Origin: Roseateles_C aquae
GTDB lineage: Bacteria > Pseudomonadota > Gammaproteobacteria > Burkholderiales > Burkholderiaceae_C
Reading direction: 5' to 3'
Assembly: GCF_032337115.1 (NCBI RefSeq)
Contig: NZ_JAVXZY010000003.1
Location: 310,001-374,000 of the forward strand
DNA length: 64,000 bases
In this document: piece by piece, positions 1 through 8,795 of the stretch
How positions within the stretch are numbered: position 1 is the first letter of the stretch
Layout: every line of letters begins with the position of its first letter
Notes under the pieces: generated by a model
What the model saw: only the letters and a program-made list of their open reading frames with translations
The model's database searches: none
What the model was told of the DNA's origin: nothing
Position numbers and translations under genes: made by a program

Positions 1-1
1 G

Positions 2-1129
2 TACATGACCCGCGACCCTTCAGGAGCCGCCGCAACGGCCACGGAAGGGGTGCTTGTGCCGAAGGGCAGCGACCCGGCCTGTACGGGCGATCGCCCGGTG
101 CTGCTGTACGCACACGGGACCTCGACGACGAAGAGCCTGAACATGGCGGACGTTGTCAAAAACAAGGAAGCCTCGCTGCTGATGGCGATGTTTGCCGCTC
201 AAGGCTTCATCGTTGTGATGCCCAACTACCTGGGCTATGACAAGTCCAGCCTGTCCTATCACCCCTATCTGAACGCCGAATCGCAGGCCATGGACATGGT
301 CGACGGCCTGCGTGCTGCCAAGACCCATCTGGCCGCGGCCAGCGCCGTGAAGCCTTCGAGCAAGCTCTTCATCAGCGGCTACTCGCAAGGCGGCCATGTC
401 GCCATGGCCACCCACAAGATCATCGAACGCGATTACGCCAGCGAGTTCACCGTCACCGCCTCGGGACCGATGTCCGGCCCCTACAACCTGGTGAAGATGA
501 ACGACGTCATCATCGGGCCGGGCCCGGTCAATGGTGGCGCCACGCTGTTCACGCCGCTGCTGCTGACCAGCTATCAAAAGAGCTACGGCAATGTCTACGG
601 CTCGGTCACTGAGGCCTACCAGTCACCTTACGCGGCCACGGCCGAAAGCCTGTTCCCGACCGACACGCCGATCGCTGATCTGATGGCTGCCGGCAAGCTG
701 CCGGCCGACCCGACCTTCACCAAGCTCTTTGGCGCTGGCGGTCTGATCACTGACACCTTCCGCGCCAGCTATTTCCCGAACTCGGGCTTCCGTGTCGATT
801 CGCAGAAGAACACGCTGTTGGGCTGGACGCCGAAGCGTCCGCTGGCGCTGTGTGCGGGCAAGAACGACCCGACGGTGTTCTTCTTCAACACCACCGACAT
901 GCAGGCCGACCTGGCCAGCCGCGGTGTGCTGGTGCCGGCCTTTGATCTGGAGACCCGGGCCAGCATGCCTGCAGGCGCTGCCTTCGATCTGGTCTATGGC
1001 GGCTTCCAGCAAGCCAAGGCGGCAGCGGGTGCCGGTGCGTTGGCGCAATACCACGGCGGCCTGGTGCCACCGTTCTGCACGGCGCTGATGCGCGGCTACT
1101 TCCAGCAGGTGCTGGCCAGCGGCCAGTAA
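2..1129 (+). CDS. Secreted alpha/beta hydrolase (lipase/peptidase-like), 5' end outside window
   Basis: The reading frame is open to the left edge, so the first Met at base 5 is probably internal and the N-terminus is missing. The visible 374 residues have an alpha/beta-hydrolase layout: an HG oxyanion segment near residue 37 (LYAHGTS), the nucleophile elbow GYSQGG at 125-130 (Ser127), a GKNDPTV strand end that could carry the acid, and a late His in YHGG. The long insertion after the elbow resembles secretory lipase or prolyl-oligopeptidase-like proteins. The substrate cannot be read from sequence. An OmpW-type porin follows 47 bases downstream on the same strand. Confidence 0.75.
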   Translation, partial: YMTRDPSGAAATATEGVLVPKGSDPACTGDRPVLLYAHGTSTTKSLNMADVVKNKEASLLMAMFAAQGFIVVMPNYLGYDKSSLSYHPYLNAESQAMDMVDGLRAAKTHLAAASAVKPSSKLFISGYSQGGHVAMATHKIIERDYASEFTVTASGPMSGPYNLVKMNDVIIGPGPVNGGATLFTPLLLTSYQKSYGNVYGSVTEAYQSPYAATAESLFPTDTPIADLMAAGKLPADPTFTKLFGAGGLITDTFRASYFPNSGFRVDSQKNTLLGWTPKRPLALCAGKNDPTVFFFNTTDMQADLASRGVLVPAFDLETRASMPAGAAFDLVYGGFQQAKAAAGAGALAQYHGGLVPPFCTALMRGYFQQVLASGQ

Positions 1130-1176
1130 GCCCATTCGTGCCCCCAGTGCCTCAAGAACAAGTGCGGAGTGATTTC

Positions 1177-1848
1177 ATGAACAAGCTTTCCTGCATTGCC
1201 GGCCTGCTGCTGGCCGGTCTGGCCGGTGCCAGCGCAGCCCAGACCGCCCACACCTTCTACCTCGGTGCGGCCCACATCAATGTGCGCGCCAACGCCACAC
1301 CGCTGACCAACTCGTCGGTGCCCGATGCCCGTCTGACCGTGGGCGACCAGGACACCGTCGGCTTCGGCTACTCCTATCGTTTTGCAGCCGCTTGGAGTGC
1401 CGAACTGGCCTTGGGCCTGCCGCCGGCCCACAAGGTCTATGGTGCCGGCGCGTTAGAGCCGTTTGGTCAGATCTCGGTCGTCGAGCAGATGCCGCCCTCG
1501 GTCTTCCTGAACTACCACTTCGAGAACGTGTTGCCCAAGTTCAGTCCATTTGTCGGCCTGGGCATCAACTACACCCGTTTCAGCAAGACGCGCAGCACCC
1601 TGTCCGGCAATCTGGCGTCGGGCGGGCCGACCGACATCTCGCTGAAGGACTCCTGGGGCCTGGCCGGCCACATCGGCGCGACGGTGCAATTCAGCAAGAA
1701 CTGGTCACTGGTGACGACGATTGCGATGGCCCATGTGCGCAGCGATATGACGGCCGTGACCCACATTGGCGAAACAACGGTGACGCGCGGATCGGACATC
1801 AACTTCCGCCCCATCGTCACGACACTGTCGCTGGGCTACAGCTTCTGA
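1177..1848 (+). CDS. OmpW family outer membrane protein (copy 1)
   Basis: This 223-residue protein starts with a signal peptide (MNKLSCIAGLLLAGLAGASA, cleavage after ASA) and continues as an eight-stranded OmpW-type barrel. Typical features are the early strand HTFYLGAAHINVRA, the central PPSVFLNYHF and SPFVGLGINYT blocks, and an aromatic C-terminus ending LSLGYSF. OmpW proteins are small outer-membrane channels for hydrophobic compounds. The start at 1177 is chosen because GGAG (1166-1169) lies seven bases upstream and the signal peptide begins there; the frame is open 13 codons further. A strong terminator follows. A second paralogue lies at 21.5-22.1 kb on the other strand. Confidence 0.88.
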   Translation: MNKLSCIAGLLLAGLAGASAAQTAHTFYLGAAHINVRANATPLTNSSVPDARLTVGDQDTVGFGYSYRFAAAWSAELALGLPPAHKVYGAGALEPFGQISVVEQMPPSVFLNYHFENVLPKFSPFVGLGINYTRFSKTRSTLSGNLASGGPTDISLKDSWGLAGHIGATVQFSKNWSLVTTIAMAHVRSDMTAVTHIGETTVTRGSDINFRPIVTTLSLGYSF

Positions 1849-1878
1849 TGAAGCGCTGAGCCTGCCCGCTCAAGTGCC

Positions 1879-1917
1879 AAGCCGGTTTCGCTGCGCGTGC
1901 AGCGAGCCGGCTTTTTT
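1879..1917. terminator. Rho-independent terminator between ompW copy 1 and dacB
   Basis: A long hairpin pairs AAGCCGG plus TCGCTGC (1879-1894) with GCAGCGA plus CCGGCTT (1899-1913), with a GCGT loop and a small TT bulge. A T run at 1912-1917 follows. It sits directly after the ompW stop and touches the end of the convergent dacB gene, so it mainly ends ompW transcription. Confidence 0.85.
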
Positions 1918-3392
1918 CATGGAGCAGCGCTTGGGGAGAGATCCTCTGCGACCCAGCGCTGCAGCGCATCCAGGACCGGCCGTGCCGCGCCGGCTTGCGG
2001 GTGGTTGATGATGGCAACCAGCAGCCAGCGCCGGCCGCTGCTGGACTGGACCATGCCGGCCACTGCCTGCACATCGCGCAGCGATCCCGTCTTCAGATGG
2101 GCGCGGGCCTGCGCGGCGCCGATGGCGCGGGCGTCCAGGCGCTGCAGCGTGCCATCGACACCGGACAGCGGCAGCGTGGCCATCAACTCCGGCATCAGCG
2201 GGCTCTGCCAGGCCAGGCGAAGCAGCCGAGCCAGTTGGGTGGCACTCAAGCGCGTCTGGCGCGACAGGCCGGAGCCGTTGTCGATGACGAAATCGCCATC
2301 ACCCAGCTTGGCGGCCAGCCAGCGAGAGAGTCGCTCACGGGCCATGGCGACGGTGACCGGCACCCCATCTGCCGGCTGAACCAGGCTGAGGAAGAGCTGC
2401 TCGGCCATCAGGTTGTTGCTGAACTTGTTGATGTCGCGCAGCAGCTCGGCCAGCGGCGGTGAACGCAGCTCAAAACTGGGGGCTGTGGCGGGGGCCAGGC
2501 CATCGATGACGCGGCCACCCAGGCGGCCGCCCATCTGCTGCCAGAGCCCCGCCAACAGCCTGGCGTTGAAGCTCGCTGGTTCCCAATCGGCCGCCGGCCA
2601 GCGCATCTCGCCGCAGGCGGCGGGCAGGGCGCCGCCGAAACGCGGTTTGGCGGCGTTGCTCCAGTTTGGCTTCAGGGTGCTGCGCCAATCGTCGCAAGGG
2701 CCGGCGATCAGCGGCACGCTGGCGGGCAACTGCGGGTCGCCCAGCGGCAGTTCCGCCTCCACCCAGGCCAGGCCCTGCGCCGGGTCAGGCCGGAAGAAAT
2801 AGGTCTGCACCTTGTAGTTGAACAGCAGCGCGGCCGGCTGCACATTGCCGGCTCGCCAGGGCTCACCGTCGAAGTCGCCCGGCTGCACGATGCTTGGCGC
2901 AAAGGCGCTGCTGTCCAGCACGATATTGCCGCGGATCTCGCGCACACCCAGCCGCTGCAACTGGCGCAGCATCAGCCACAGCCGCTCCTGCACCAGCTTG
3001 GGATCGCCGCTGCCCTTGATGACAAGGTCGCCGTCGAGCACCCCGCCGGGCAAGATCTGACCCTGCAACCAGACCGGGGTGGCCCAGGTCCAGGCGGGGC
3101 CGAGCAGCTCCAGGCCGGCCATGCTGGTGACCAGCTTGAACAGCGAGGCTGGATTGCGCGGCTGGGTGGCCAGGTGCTGCACCAGGCGCGGTTCGCCATC
3201 GAGGGCTTCGATCGTGACGCTGAGCGCGTCTGCTGGCACATGCGCAGCTTGCAGCGCTTTCAGCACCGTTGTGGGCAAGTCGCTGCCTAGGCCCGGCGCT
3301 TTGGCCTGAGCGACGGGCAGCACCGCCGCGAACAGCATCGCACCCAGGGCGGCACGGCGTACGAATGAAACAGGGGCAGACATGGCCCTCAC
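1917..3392 (-). CDS. dacB: D-alanyl-D-alanine carboxypeptidase/endopeptidase (PBP4, DacB)
   Basis: A 491-residue class C-type penicillin-binding protein that trims or cleaves peptidoglycan cross-links in the periplasm. An N-terminal signal peptide (AALGAMLFAAVLPVAQA) precedes the catalytic domain. All three active-site motifs are visible: SLFK at about 83-86 (SxxK), SNN in NKFSNNLMAEQL at about 327, and KTGS in HLKTGSLRD near 443. The length matches the DacB family with its inserted domains. It is divergent from tsaB with only 23 bases between the starts, so promoters overlap. A Met four codons in could equally be the start. Confidence 0.93.
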   Translation of the reverse strand: MRAMSAPVSFVRRAALGAMLFAAVLPVAQAKAPGLGSDLPTTVLKALQAAHVPADALSVTIEALDGEPRLVQHLATQPRNPASLFKLVTSMAGLELLGPAWTWATPVWLQGQILPGGVLDGDLVIKGSGDPKLVQERLWLMLRQLQRLGVREIRGNIVLDSSAFAPSIVQPGDFDGEPWRAGNVQPAALLFNYKVQTYFFRPDPAQGLAWVEAELPLGDPQLPASVPLIAGPCDDWRSTLKPNWSNAAKPRFGGALPAACGEMRWPAADWEPASFNARLLAGLWQQMGGRLGGRVIDGLAPATAPSFELRSPPLAELLRDINKFSNNLMAEQLFLSLVQPADGVPVTVAMARERLSRWLAAKLGDGDFVIDNGSGLSRQTRLSATQLARLLRLAWQSPLMPELMATLPLSGVDGTLQRLDARAIGAAQARAHLKTGSLRDVQAVAGMVQSSSGRRWLLVAIINHPQAGAARPVLDALQRWVAEDLSPSAAP

Positions 3393-3415
3393 TATGGCAC
3401 GGCTACACTGAGCGC

Positions 3416-4177
3416 ATGACCGTTCTGCTTGCCCTCGACAGCTCCACCGACACCATGGCCATTGCGCTGCTCTGCGACGCCGGCCTGGGTGTTTTCGAGG
3501 GCGCGGCGGGCGCGCAGTCGTCCGCCCGGATGGTGCCTGAAGCGATGGCTTTGCTGACTGAAGCCGGCTTGCAGCTGGCTGATGTTGACGCGATTGCCTT
3601 TGGCGCTGGCCCGGGTGCGTTCACCGGATTGCGCACCGCCTGCGCCGTGGCCCAGGGCCTGGCTTTGGGCGCCGGCAAGCCGGTGCTGGCAGTGGACAGC
3701 CTGATGCTGGTCGCCGAAGACGCCCGTCAGCAGGCCGAGGCGGCGGGCGAAGCGCCGCCCGAGACGATCTGGGTGGCGATGGATGCGCGAATGGACGAGA
3801 TCTACGCCGCCTCCTACCGCTGGCAGCAAGGCCGCTGGCAGTGCGGTGAGGCGCCCGCCTTGTACAGCGCCGCAGCCTTGCGCGAGCACTGGCAGGGCGA
3901 GCCCGAGGCGGTCGCTGGGTCAGCGCTTGGGGTGTTCGATCTTGGCCTGCAGCAGGCGCGCCGCTGGCCGCAACCTGCCTCGCGGGCGCGTGCACTGGCG
4001 GCGCTGGCCGCGCAATTGCATGGCCAAGGCCTGGCCATGGACGCCGCCGAGGCCATGCCCGTCTATGTGCGTGACAAGGTGGCCCAGACCACGGCCGAGC
4101 GGCAGGCCTTGCAGGCGGCCAAGGCGTCAGGCCCGTCGCCAAACCCAATGCCAGAGCAGGGAGCTCGTGCGGTATGA
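3416..4177 (+). CDS. tsaB: tRNA threonylcarbamoyladenosine biosynthesis protein TsaB
   Basis: This 253-residue ASKHA-fold protein begins MTVLLALDSSTDTMAIALL and carries the FGAGPGAFTGLRTACAVAQGL block characteristic of TsaB. TsaB partners TsaD and TsaE to place the t6A37 modification on ANN-decoding tRNAs. The upstream part of the open frame (to 3269) crosses the divergent dacB start and shows no homology, so the ATG at 3416 is preferred. It overlaps rimI by ATGA (4174-4177), which implies translational coupling; tsaB-rimI is a common pairing in proteobacteria. Confidence 0.95.
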   Translation: MTVLLALDSSTDTMAIALLCDAGLGVFEGAAGAQSSARMVPEAMALLTEAGLQLADVDAIAFGAGPGAFTGLRTACAVAQGLALGAGKPVLAVDSLMLVAEDARQQAEAAGEAPPETIWVAMDARMDEIYAASYRWQQGRWQCGEAPALYSAAALREHWQGEPEAVAGSALGVFDLGLQQARRWPQPASRARALAALAAQLHGQGLAMDAAEAMPVYVRDKVAQTTAERQALQAAKASGPSPNPMPEQGARAV

Positions 4178-4662
4178 GTGCAACCGCGCCTCCGCTGCTG
4201 CAGGCCCAGCTGCGCCCGCTGATGCCCAGCGATGTTGATGCCGTGCTGGCAATCGAGCTGCAGGCCTATGAGTTCCCCTGGACTCGCGGCAATTTCATCG
4301 ATTCCATTGCCGGCGGTCAGATCACCATGCAGCTGCGTGCGGCCGGCGGCGAGTTGCTCGGTTACTTCCTGGCCATGAAGGGCTACGAAGAGCTGCATCT
4401 GCTGAACATCACGGTGGCGCCGGCTTGGCAGGGGCGTGGCCTGGCGCGCCAGATGCTGGATGAGCTCTCGCGCATCGCGCTGCAACTGGGCTGTGCGCAG
4501 ATTTGGTTGGAAGTGCGTCAAAGCAATGCACGGGCGCGTGAGCTGTACCGGCGCTACGGTTTTGCCGAGGTCGGCCTGCGTCGCGCCTACTACCCGGCGG
4601 CCGAGGGCCAGCGCGAGGACGCGGTGCTGATGAGCTTGCATCTTCAGGAGGCGAGGCCATGA
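4174..4662 (+). CDS. rimI: Ribosomal protein S18-alanine N-acetyltransferase RimI
   Basis: A 162-residue GNAT acetyltransferase. The acetyl-CoA motif WQGRGLARQML follows the strand LLNITVAP near residue 80, and the family ending ARELYRRYGFAEVGLRRAYYP is present. RimI acetylates the N-terminal alanine of ribosomal protein S18. The start overlaps the tsaB stop by four bases and its own stop overlaps the next gene by four, so tsaB, rimI and the uracil glycosylase gene form one tightly coupled operon. Confidence 0.93.
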   Translation: MSATAPPLLQAQLRPLMPSDVDAVLAIELQAYEFPWTRGNFIDSIAGGQITMQLRAAGGELLGYFLAMKGYEELHLLNITVAPAWQGRGLARQMLDELSRIALQLGCAQIWLEVRQSNARARELYRRYGFAEVGLRRAYYPAAEGQREDAVLMSLHLQEARP

Positions 4663-5558
4663 GCTGGGACGAGCGCCAGCGCGCCATGCTGGAGGCGATG
4701 GGCATCAAGCTCTTCGTCAAGCCGGGCATTGAGACCGCTGCCAGCGAGCCGGTTGCCCCGCCGGCCCCTGTGGCCGCCAAGCGCGTCGCCACGGCGGCTT
4801 CTGCCCCGGCGGCCGAGCCCGCGCATCGCCAGGCCACGCCTGCCGCTGCCGTGATCGAGCGCCCTCAGGTGCCAGCGCCGGCCGCGCCATCGCGCAGTGC
4901 GCCGGCCATCCGAGCGGCTGAAGCAGCGCCCATGGCCGCGGCGCCGCGGGCGCTGCCCGCCGATGCCGGCCGCATCGCCACACTGGACTGGGACGCCCTC
5001 GAGCAGGAAGTGGCCGGCTGCCAGGCTTGCGGGCTGTGCGAGTCGCGCAAGCAGACGGTGTTTGGTGTAGGCCATCGCCGCGCCGAGTGGATGATTGTTG
5101 GCGAGGCGCCGGGCGAGCAGGAGGATTTGCAGGGCGAGCCCTTCGTCGGCCAGGCTGGCAAGCTGCTCGACAATATGCTGCGTGCGCTGGGGCTGACCCG
5201 CGCCGAGGCGCCGCCGGCGCAGCAGGTCTTCATCGCTAACACGCTGAAGTGTCGCCCGCCGCGCAATCGCAATCCGGAACCCGAGGAGCTGGCGCGCTGC
5301 GAGCCCTATCTGCAGCGCCAGATCGCGCTGGTCCAGCCGCGCATCATCCTGGCCATGGGGCGATTTGCCGTGCAGTCCTTGCTGCGCAGCAACGAGGCCA
5401 TCGGCAAGCTGCGTGGTCGTGTGCATGAGTACCAGGGCGTGCCCTTGATCGTCACCTACCACCCGGCCTATCTGCTGCGCAATCTGGTCGACAAGGCGCG
5501 GGCCTGGGAAGACCTTTGTCTGGCGCAGCAGACCTGGGAAAGCCATGACCGAGGCTGA
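4659..5558 (+). CDS. Family 4 uracil-DNA glycosylase (4Fe-4S)
   Basis: A 299-residue protein with about 110 residues of Ala/Pro-rich linker followed by a family 4 UDG domain. Visible elements are the iron-sulfur cysteines in CQACGLCESR, the active-site loop GEAPGEQEDLQGEPFVGQAG, NTLKCRPPRNRNP with another cluster cysteine, and the HPAYLLRN motif near the C-terminus. It removes uracil from DNA in base-excision repair. The low-complexity N-terminal extension is longer than in thermophile enzymes but typical of Burkholderiales members. It overlaps rimI (4 bases) and the downstream signalling gene (14 bases). Confidence 0.92.
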   Translation: MSWDERQRAMLEAMGIKLFVKPGIETAASEPVAPPAPVAAKRVATAASAPAAEPAHRQATPAAAVIERPQVPAPAAPSRSAPAIRAAEAAPMAAAPRALPADAGRIATLDWDALEQEVAGCQACGLCESRKQTVFGVGHRRAEWMIVGEAPGEQEDLQGEPFVGQAGKLLDNMLRALGLTRAEAPPAQQVFIANTLKCRPPRNRNPEPEELARCEPYLQRQIALVQPRIILAMGRFAVQSLLRSNEAIGKLRGRVHEYQGVPLIVTYHPAYLLRNLVDKARAWEDLCLAQQTWESHDRG

Positions 5559-7620
5559 GCATCGTCAGCTGCTGGCCGAGGTGCCCGCCGAGGTGGAGGC
5601 GGCTCGCTTTCGGCTGCTGGCCGATAACGTGCCGGTGCTGATCGCGCTCTATGAGATCAACAGTTTTCGTTGCCTGTACGCCAACAAGGCCTATGCGCAG
5701 ACCTTTGGCTATGACGTTCACAGCATCATCGGCCTGAGTTTTGCGCAGGTGATTGGCGAGGCCGCGACGGCCGAGATTCAGCCGCATGTCGATCACATCA
5801 TCCAGGTGCGCCAGCCGGTGCAGTACGAGCGCCAGCTGCGTGCCGCCGATGGCCGCGCGCGTTGGCTCGACGTCAACCTGATCCCGCAGCTTGCGCCCGA
5901 TGGCGAGGTGATCGGCGCCTTTGTGCTGATTGCCGATATCAGCGAGCGCCGCGCCGCGGAGCAGGCGCTGCGCGAGTCCGAGGCGCGGCTGGACACCTTC
6001 ATGCAGGCCACGCTCGAAGGCCTGGTCTTTCACCGCGAGGGCATCGTCAGCGACGTCAATCCGGCGCTGTGCCAGCTGGTCGACTACCGCGCCGACGAGT
6101 TGATCGGCCGGCGCGCGCTGGACTTCGTTGCACCGCAGGAGGTGGCCAAGGTCGCCGCGATGATGCAGGCCGGTCATGAAACGCGTTACGAAACGGTGCT
6201 GCTGCACCGCGATGGCAGCCAGATTCCGGTCGAGTTCATCGTGCGCAGCATGATTCGCCACGGCGAGCGTCTGCGCATGGCTGTGGTCCGTGATTTGCGC
6301 AGCCAGGTCGAGGCGCAGGCGCGCATCCACTACCTGGCGCACCACGACGCGCTGACGCAGCTGCTCAATCGCTCGGCCTTCATGGAGCGGCTGGAGCGGG
6401 CCTTGGCGCCCGAGCGCCAGCCGCCGCAACAGCATGCGCTGCTGTTCATCGATCTGGACAATTTCAAGCGCGTCAACGATTCGCTCGGCCATCTGGAGGG
6501 CGACAAGGTGCTCAGCACCGTCGCCGAGCGGCTCAGCGCCTGCCTGCGTAGCAGCGATCTGGTCGGCCGCTTCGGCGGCGATGAATTCGTTGTGCTGCTC
6601 AGCGATGTGCCGACCCGGGCCGATGTGGTGCGGGTGCTGAGCGCGCTGCTGTCCGTCGTTGAGGTGCCGGTGCAGGCCGATGGCCGCGACCTCTCGGTCA
6701 CGCCCTCGATCGGCGTTGCCTTGTTCCCCGCGCATGGGCTGTCGGCCAAGGAGCTGATCCAGCATGCCGATCTGGCCATGTACCGCGCCAAGGCCAGCGG
6801 CCGTGCCACCTACGAGTTCTTCGAGCCCGGCATGGCCGAGAAGGCCTATGCCGATCTGGTGCTGGAGGCTGAGTTGGTGCAGGCGCTGACCCGCGACGAG
6901 TTTCAGCTTTTCTACCAGCCGCAGGTCGATGCGCGCAGCGGCGCCTTGGTGGGCGCCGAGGCCCTGCTGCGCTGGCAGCATCCCGAGCGCGGCCTGCTCA
7001 GCCCCGACGCCTTCATCGCCGTGGCCGAGCGGCATCGGCTGATGCTGGCGCTGGGTGAATGGGTGCTGCGTGAGGCGGCCAGGCAGAGCCGGCTCTGGCA
7101 TGAGAACGGCCTGGCGCCCGTGCCCATCGCCGTCAACCTCTCCAGTATGCAGTTCCGGCTCGACAGCTTTGACGGCCTGATGGCGCGCGTCCTGGCCGAA
7201 GGGCAGTTGCCGGGCGCCTGGCTGGAACTGGAGTTGACCGAGCGCATGCTGATGGACGACATCTCGGCTGTGCCGGAGTTGCTGCATGCGCTGCGGGCGC
7301 AGGGCCTGTCGATCTCGGTCGATGATTTCGGTACCGGCTACACCTCGCTGGCGCATCTGACCCAGCTGCCGCTGGACAAGCTGAAGATCGACCAGAGCTT
7401 TGTCGCCGCCTTGCCTGGCGACCGTGGCGCGCTGGCTGTTACCCGCGCCATTGTGCAGATGGCCCAGGGCCTGGGCCTGAAGGTCAGCGCCGAGGGCGTA
7501 CGCAACGAGGCGCAGCGCGAGCTCTTGGCCAGCTGGGGCTGCGATGGTCTGCAAGGCGAGCTGATTGGCCCGCCGATGCCGGCGGCGCAGTTTGAAAGCT
7601 GGCTCGCCGCTCGCCGCTGA
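5545..7620 (+). CDS. PAS-PAS-GGDEF-EAL cyclic-di-GMP signalling protein
   Basis: A 691-residue cytoplasmic protein with two PAS sensor domains (about 20-135 and 140-255), a GGDEF domain with an intact GGDEF motif at 344-348 and an RxxD inhibitory site (RSSD) five residues before it, then an EAL domain (EAL at 472-474; DDFGTGYTSL present). Both catalytic signatures look intact, so it could make and break cyclic-di-GMP; the net direction cannot be told. No transmembrane segment is seen. Its start lies inside the uracil glycosylase gene, so it is probably cotranscribed with tsaB-rimI-udg. Confidence 0.95.
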   Translation: MTEAEHRQLLAEVPAEVEAARFRLLADNVPVLIALYEINSFRCLYANKAYAQTFGYDVHSIIGLSFAQVIGEAATAEIQPHVDHIIQVRQPVQYERQLRAADGRARWLDVNLIPQLAPDGEVIGAFVLIADISERRAAEQALRESEARLDTFMQATLEGLVFHREGIVSDVNPALCQLVDYRADELIGRRALDFVAPQEVAKVAAMMQAGHETRYETVLLHRDGSQIPVEFIVRSMIRHGERLRMAVVRDLRSQVEAQARIHYLAHHDALTQLLNRSAFMERLERALAPERQPPQQHALLFIDLDNFKRVNDSLGHLEGDKVLSTVAERLSACLRSSDLVGRFGGDEFVVLLSDVPTRADVVRVLSALLSVVEVPVQADGRDLSVTPSIGVALFPAHGLSAKELIQHADLAMYRAKASGRATYEFFEPGMAEKAYADLVLEAELVQALTRDEFQLFYQPQVDARSGALVGAEALLRWQHPERGLLSPDAFIAVAERHRLMLALGEWVLREAARQSRLWHENGLAPVPIAVNLSSMQFRLDSFDGLMARVLAEGQLPGAWLELELTERMLMDDISAVPELLHALRAQGLSISVDDFGTGYTSLAHLTQLPLDKLKIDQSFVAALPGDRGALAVTRAIVQMAQGLGLKVSAEGVRNEAQRELLASWGCDGLQGELIGPPMPAAQFESWLAARR

Positions 7621-7658
7621 GTGGCCTGGCCCCGCCGCGGGCTTTCTACAATCGCCCG

Positions 7659-8795
7659 ATGAGCGATACCTCGACCGGCGCGCCGGCACCTGCAAGCCCT
7701 TCGTCCACACTGGCGACTCCACTGTCGGCCCTGATCGCCGAACACATCAAGGCCGCTGGCGGCTGGATAGGCTTTGAGCGCTATATGCAGCTGGCGCTGT
7801 ACACACCTGGCCTTGGCTACTACGCCGGCGGGCGACGCAAATTCGGCCTGATGCCGGAAAGTGGCTCCGACTTCGTCACCGCGCCGGAGTTGTCGCCACT
7901 ATTCGGTCGTGCGCTGGCGCGTCAGCTGGCGCAGGCGCTGGCGGCCACGGGCACGACGCAGGTCTATGAATTTGGCGCCGGCAGCGGCGCGCTGGCCGCC
8001 CAGTTGCTGGAGGCCTTGGGTGATCAGCTGAAGCGTTATTGCATCGTCGATTTGTCCGGCGAGCTGCGTCAGCGCCAGTCCGAACGGCTGGCGCCCTGGG
8101 CCGACAAGGTTGAGTGGCTGGAGCGCCTGCCCGAGGCCATCGAAGGGGTGCTGATCGGCAACGAAGTCTTGGACGCGATGCCGGTGCAGCTGCTGCGCTG
8201 GGATGGGCGGCAGTGGCTGGAACGTGGCGTTGGCGTCGATGGCGATGGCTTCCAATGGGTCGACCGCCCCACCAACGCACCGCAGGGCCTGGACGCCGAG
8301 CTGCGCGCTGGACTGGTGCCTGGCAGCCTGGTCGAGATCCATGGCCAGGCCGAGGCCTTTGTGGCCACCCTGGCCCGCCAGCTCCGCCGTGGCGCGATCT
8401 TCCTGATCGACTACGGCTTTCCCGAGCGCGAGTACTACCACCCCGAGCGCAGCGGCGGCACGCTGATGTGCCACCACCTGCACCGTGCGGACCCCGATCC
8501 GCTGAGCCTGGTTGGCGACAAGGACATCACCGTCCACATCAACTTCACTGGTGTGGCCCTGGCCGGCCAGGATGCCGGGCTGACCGTGCTGGGCTACACC
8601 AGCCAGGCCAACTTCCTGATCAATTGCGGCCTGGTCGAACTGCTGGCCGAGGCCGATCTGCCGACCCGCAGCATGGCCCACAAGCTGATCGCCGAACATG
8701 AGATGGGTGAGCTGTTCAAGGTGATCGGCTTCGCCGCGGGCGAGGGCTTTGACGCGCTCGGCTTCAGCGCGGGCGATCGCTCTCACATGCTGTGA
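7659..8795 (+). CDS. SAM-dependent methyltransferase, MidA/NDUFAF7 family
   Basis: A 378-residue class I methyltransferase. The family block FERYMQLALYTPGLGYYAGG lies near residue 30, followed by DFVTAPELSPLFGRALARQL, the SAM-binding strand QVYEFGAGSGALAAQLL and GNEVLDAMPVQLL. In mitochondria the family (NDUFAF7) methylates an arginine of a complex I subunit; the bacterial substrate is not established here. The 3' end overlaps the convergent cca gene by 32 bases. Confidence 0.9.
   Translation: MSDTSTGAPAPASPSSTLATPLSALIAEHIKAAGGWIGFERYMQLALYTPGLGYYAGGRRKFGLMPESGSDFVTAPELSPLFGRALARQLAQALAATGTTQVYEFGAGSGALAAQLLEALGDQLKRYCIVDLSGELRQRQSERLAPWADKVEWLERLPEAIEGVLIGNEVLDAMPVQLLRWDGRQWLERGVGVDGDGFQWVDRPTNAPQGLDAELRAGLVPGSLVEIHGQAEAFVATLARQLRRGAIFLIDYGFPEREYYHPERSGGTLMCHHLHRADPDPLSLVGDKDITVHINFTGVALAGQDAGLTVLGYTSQANFLINCGLVELLAEADLPTRSMAHKLIAEHEMGELFKVIGFAAGEGFDALGFSAGDRSHML

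Noticed and set aside
5452..7722. Very long open frame (756 codons) on the minus strand
   Set aside because: It is antisense to the PAS/GGDEF/EAL gene, His/Gln/Arg-rich and without domain pattern; a shadow caused by high GC at third positions.
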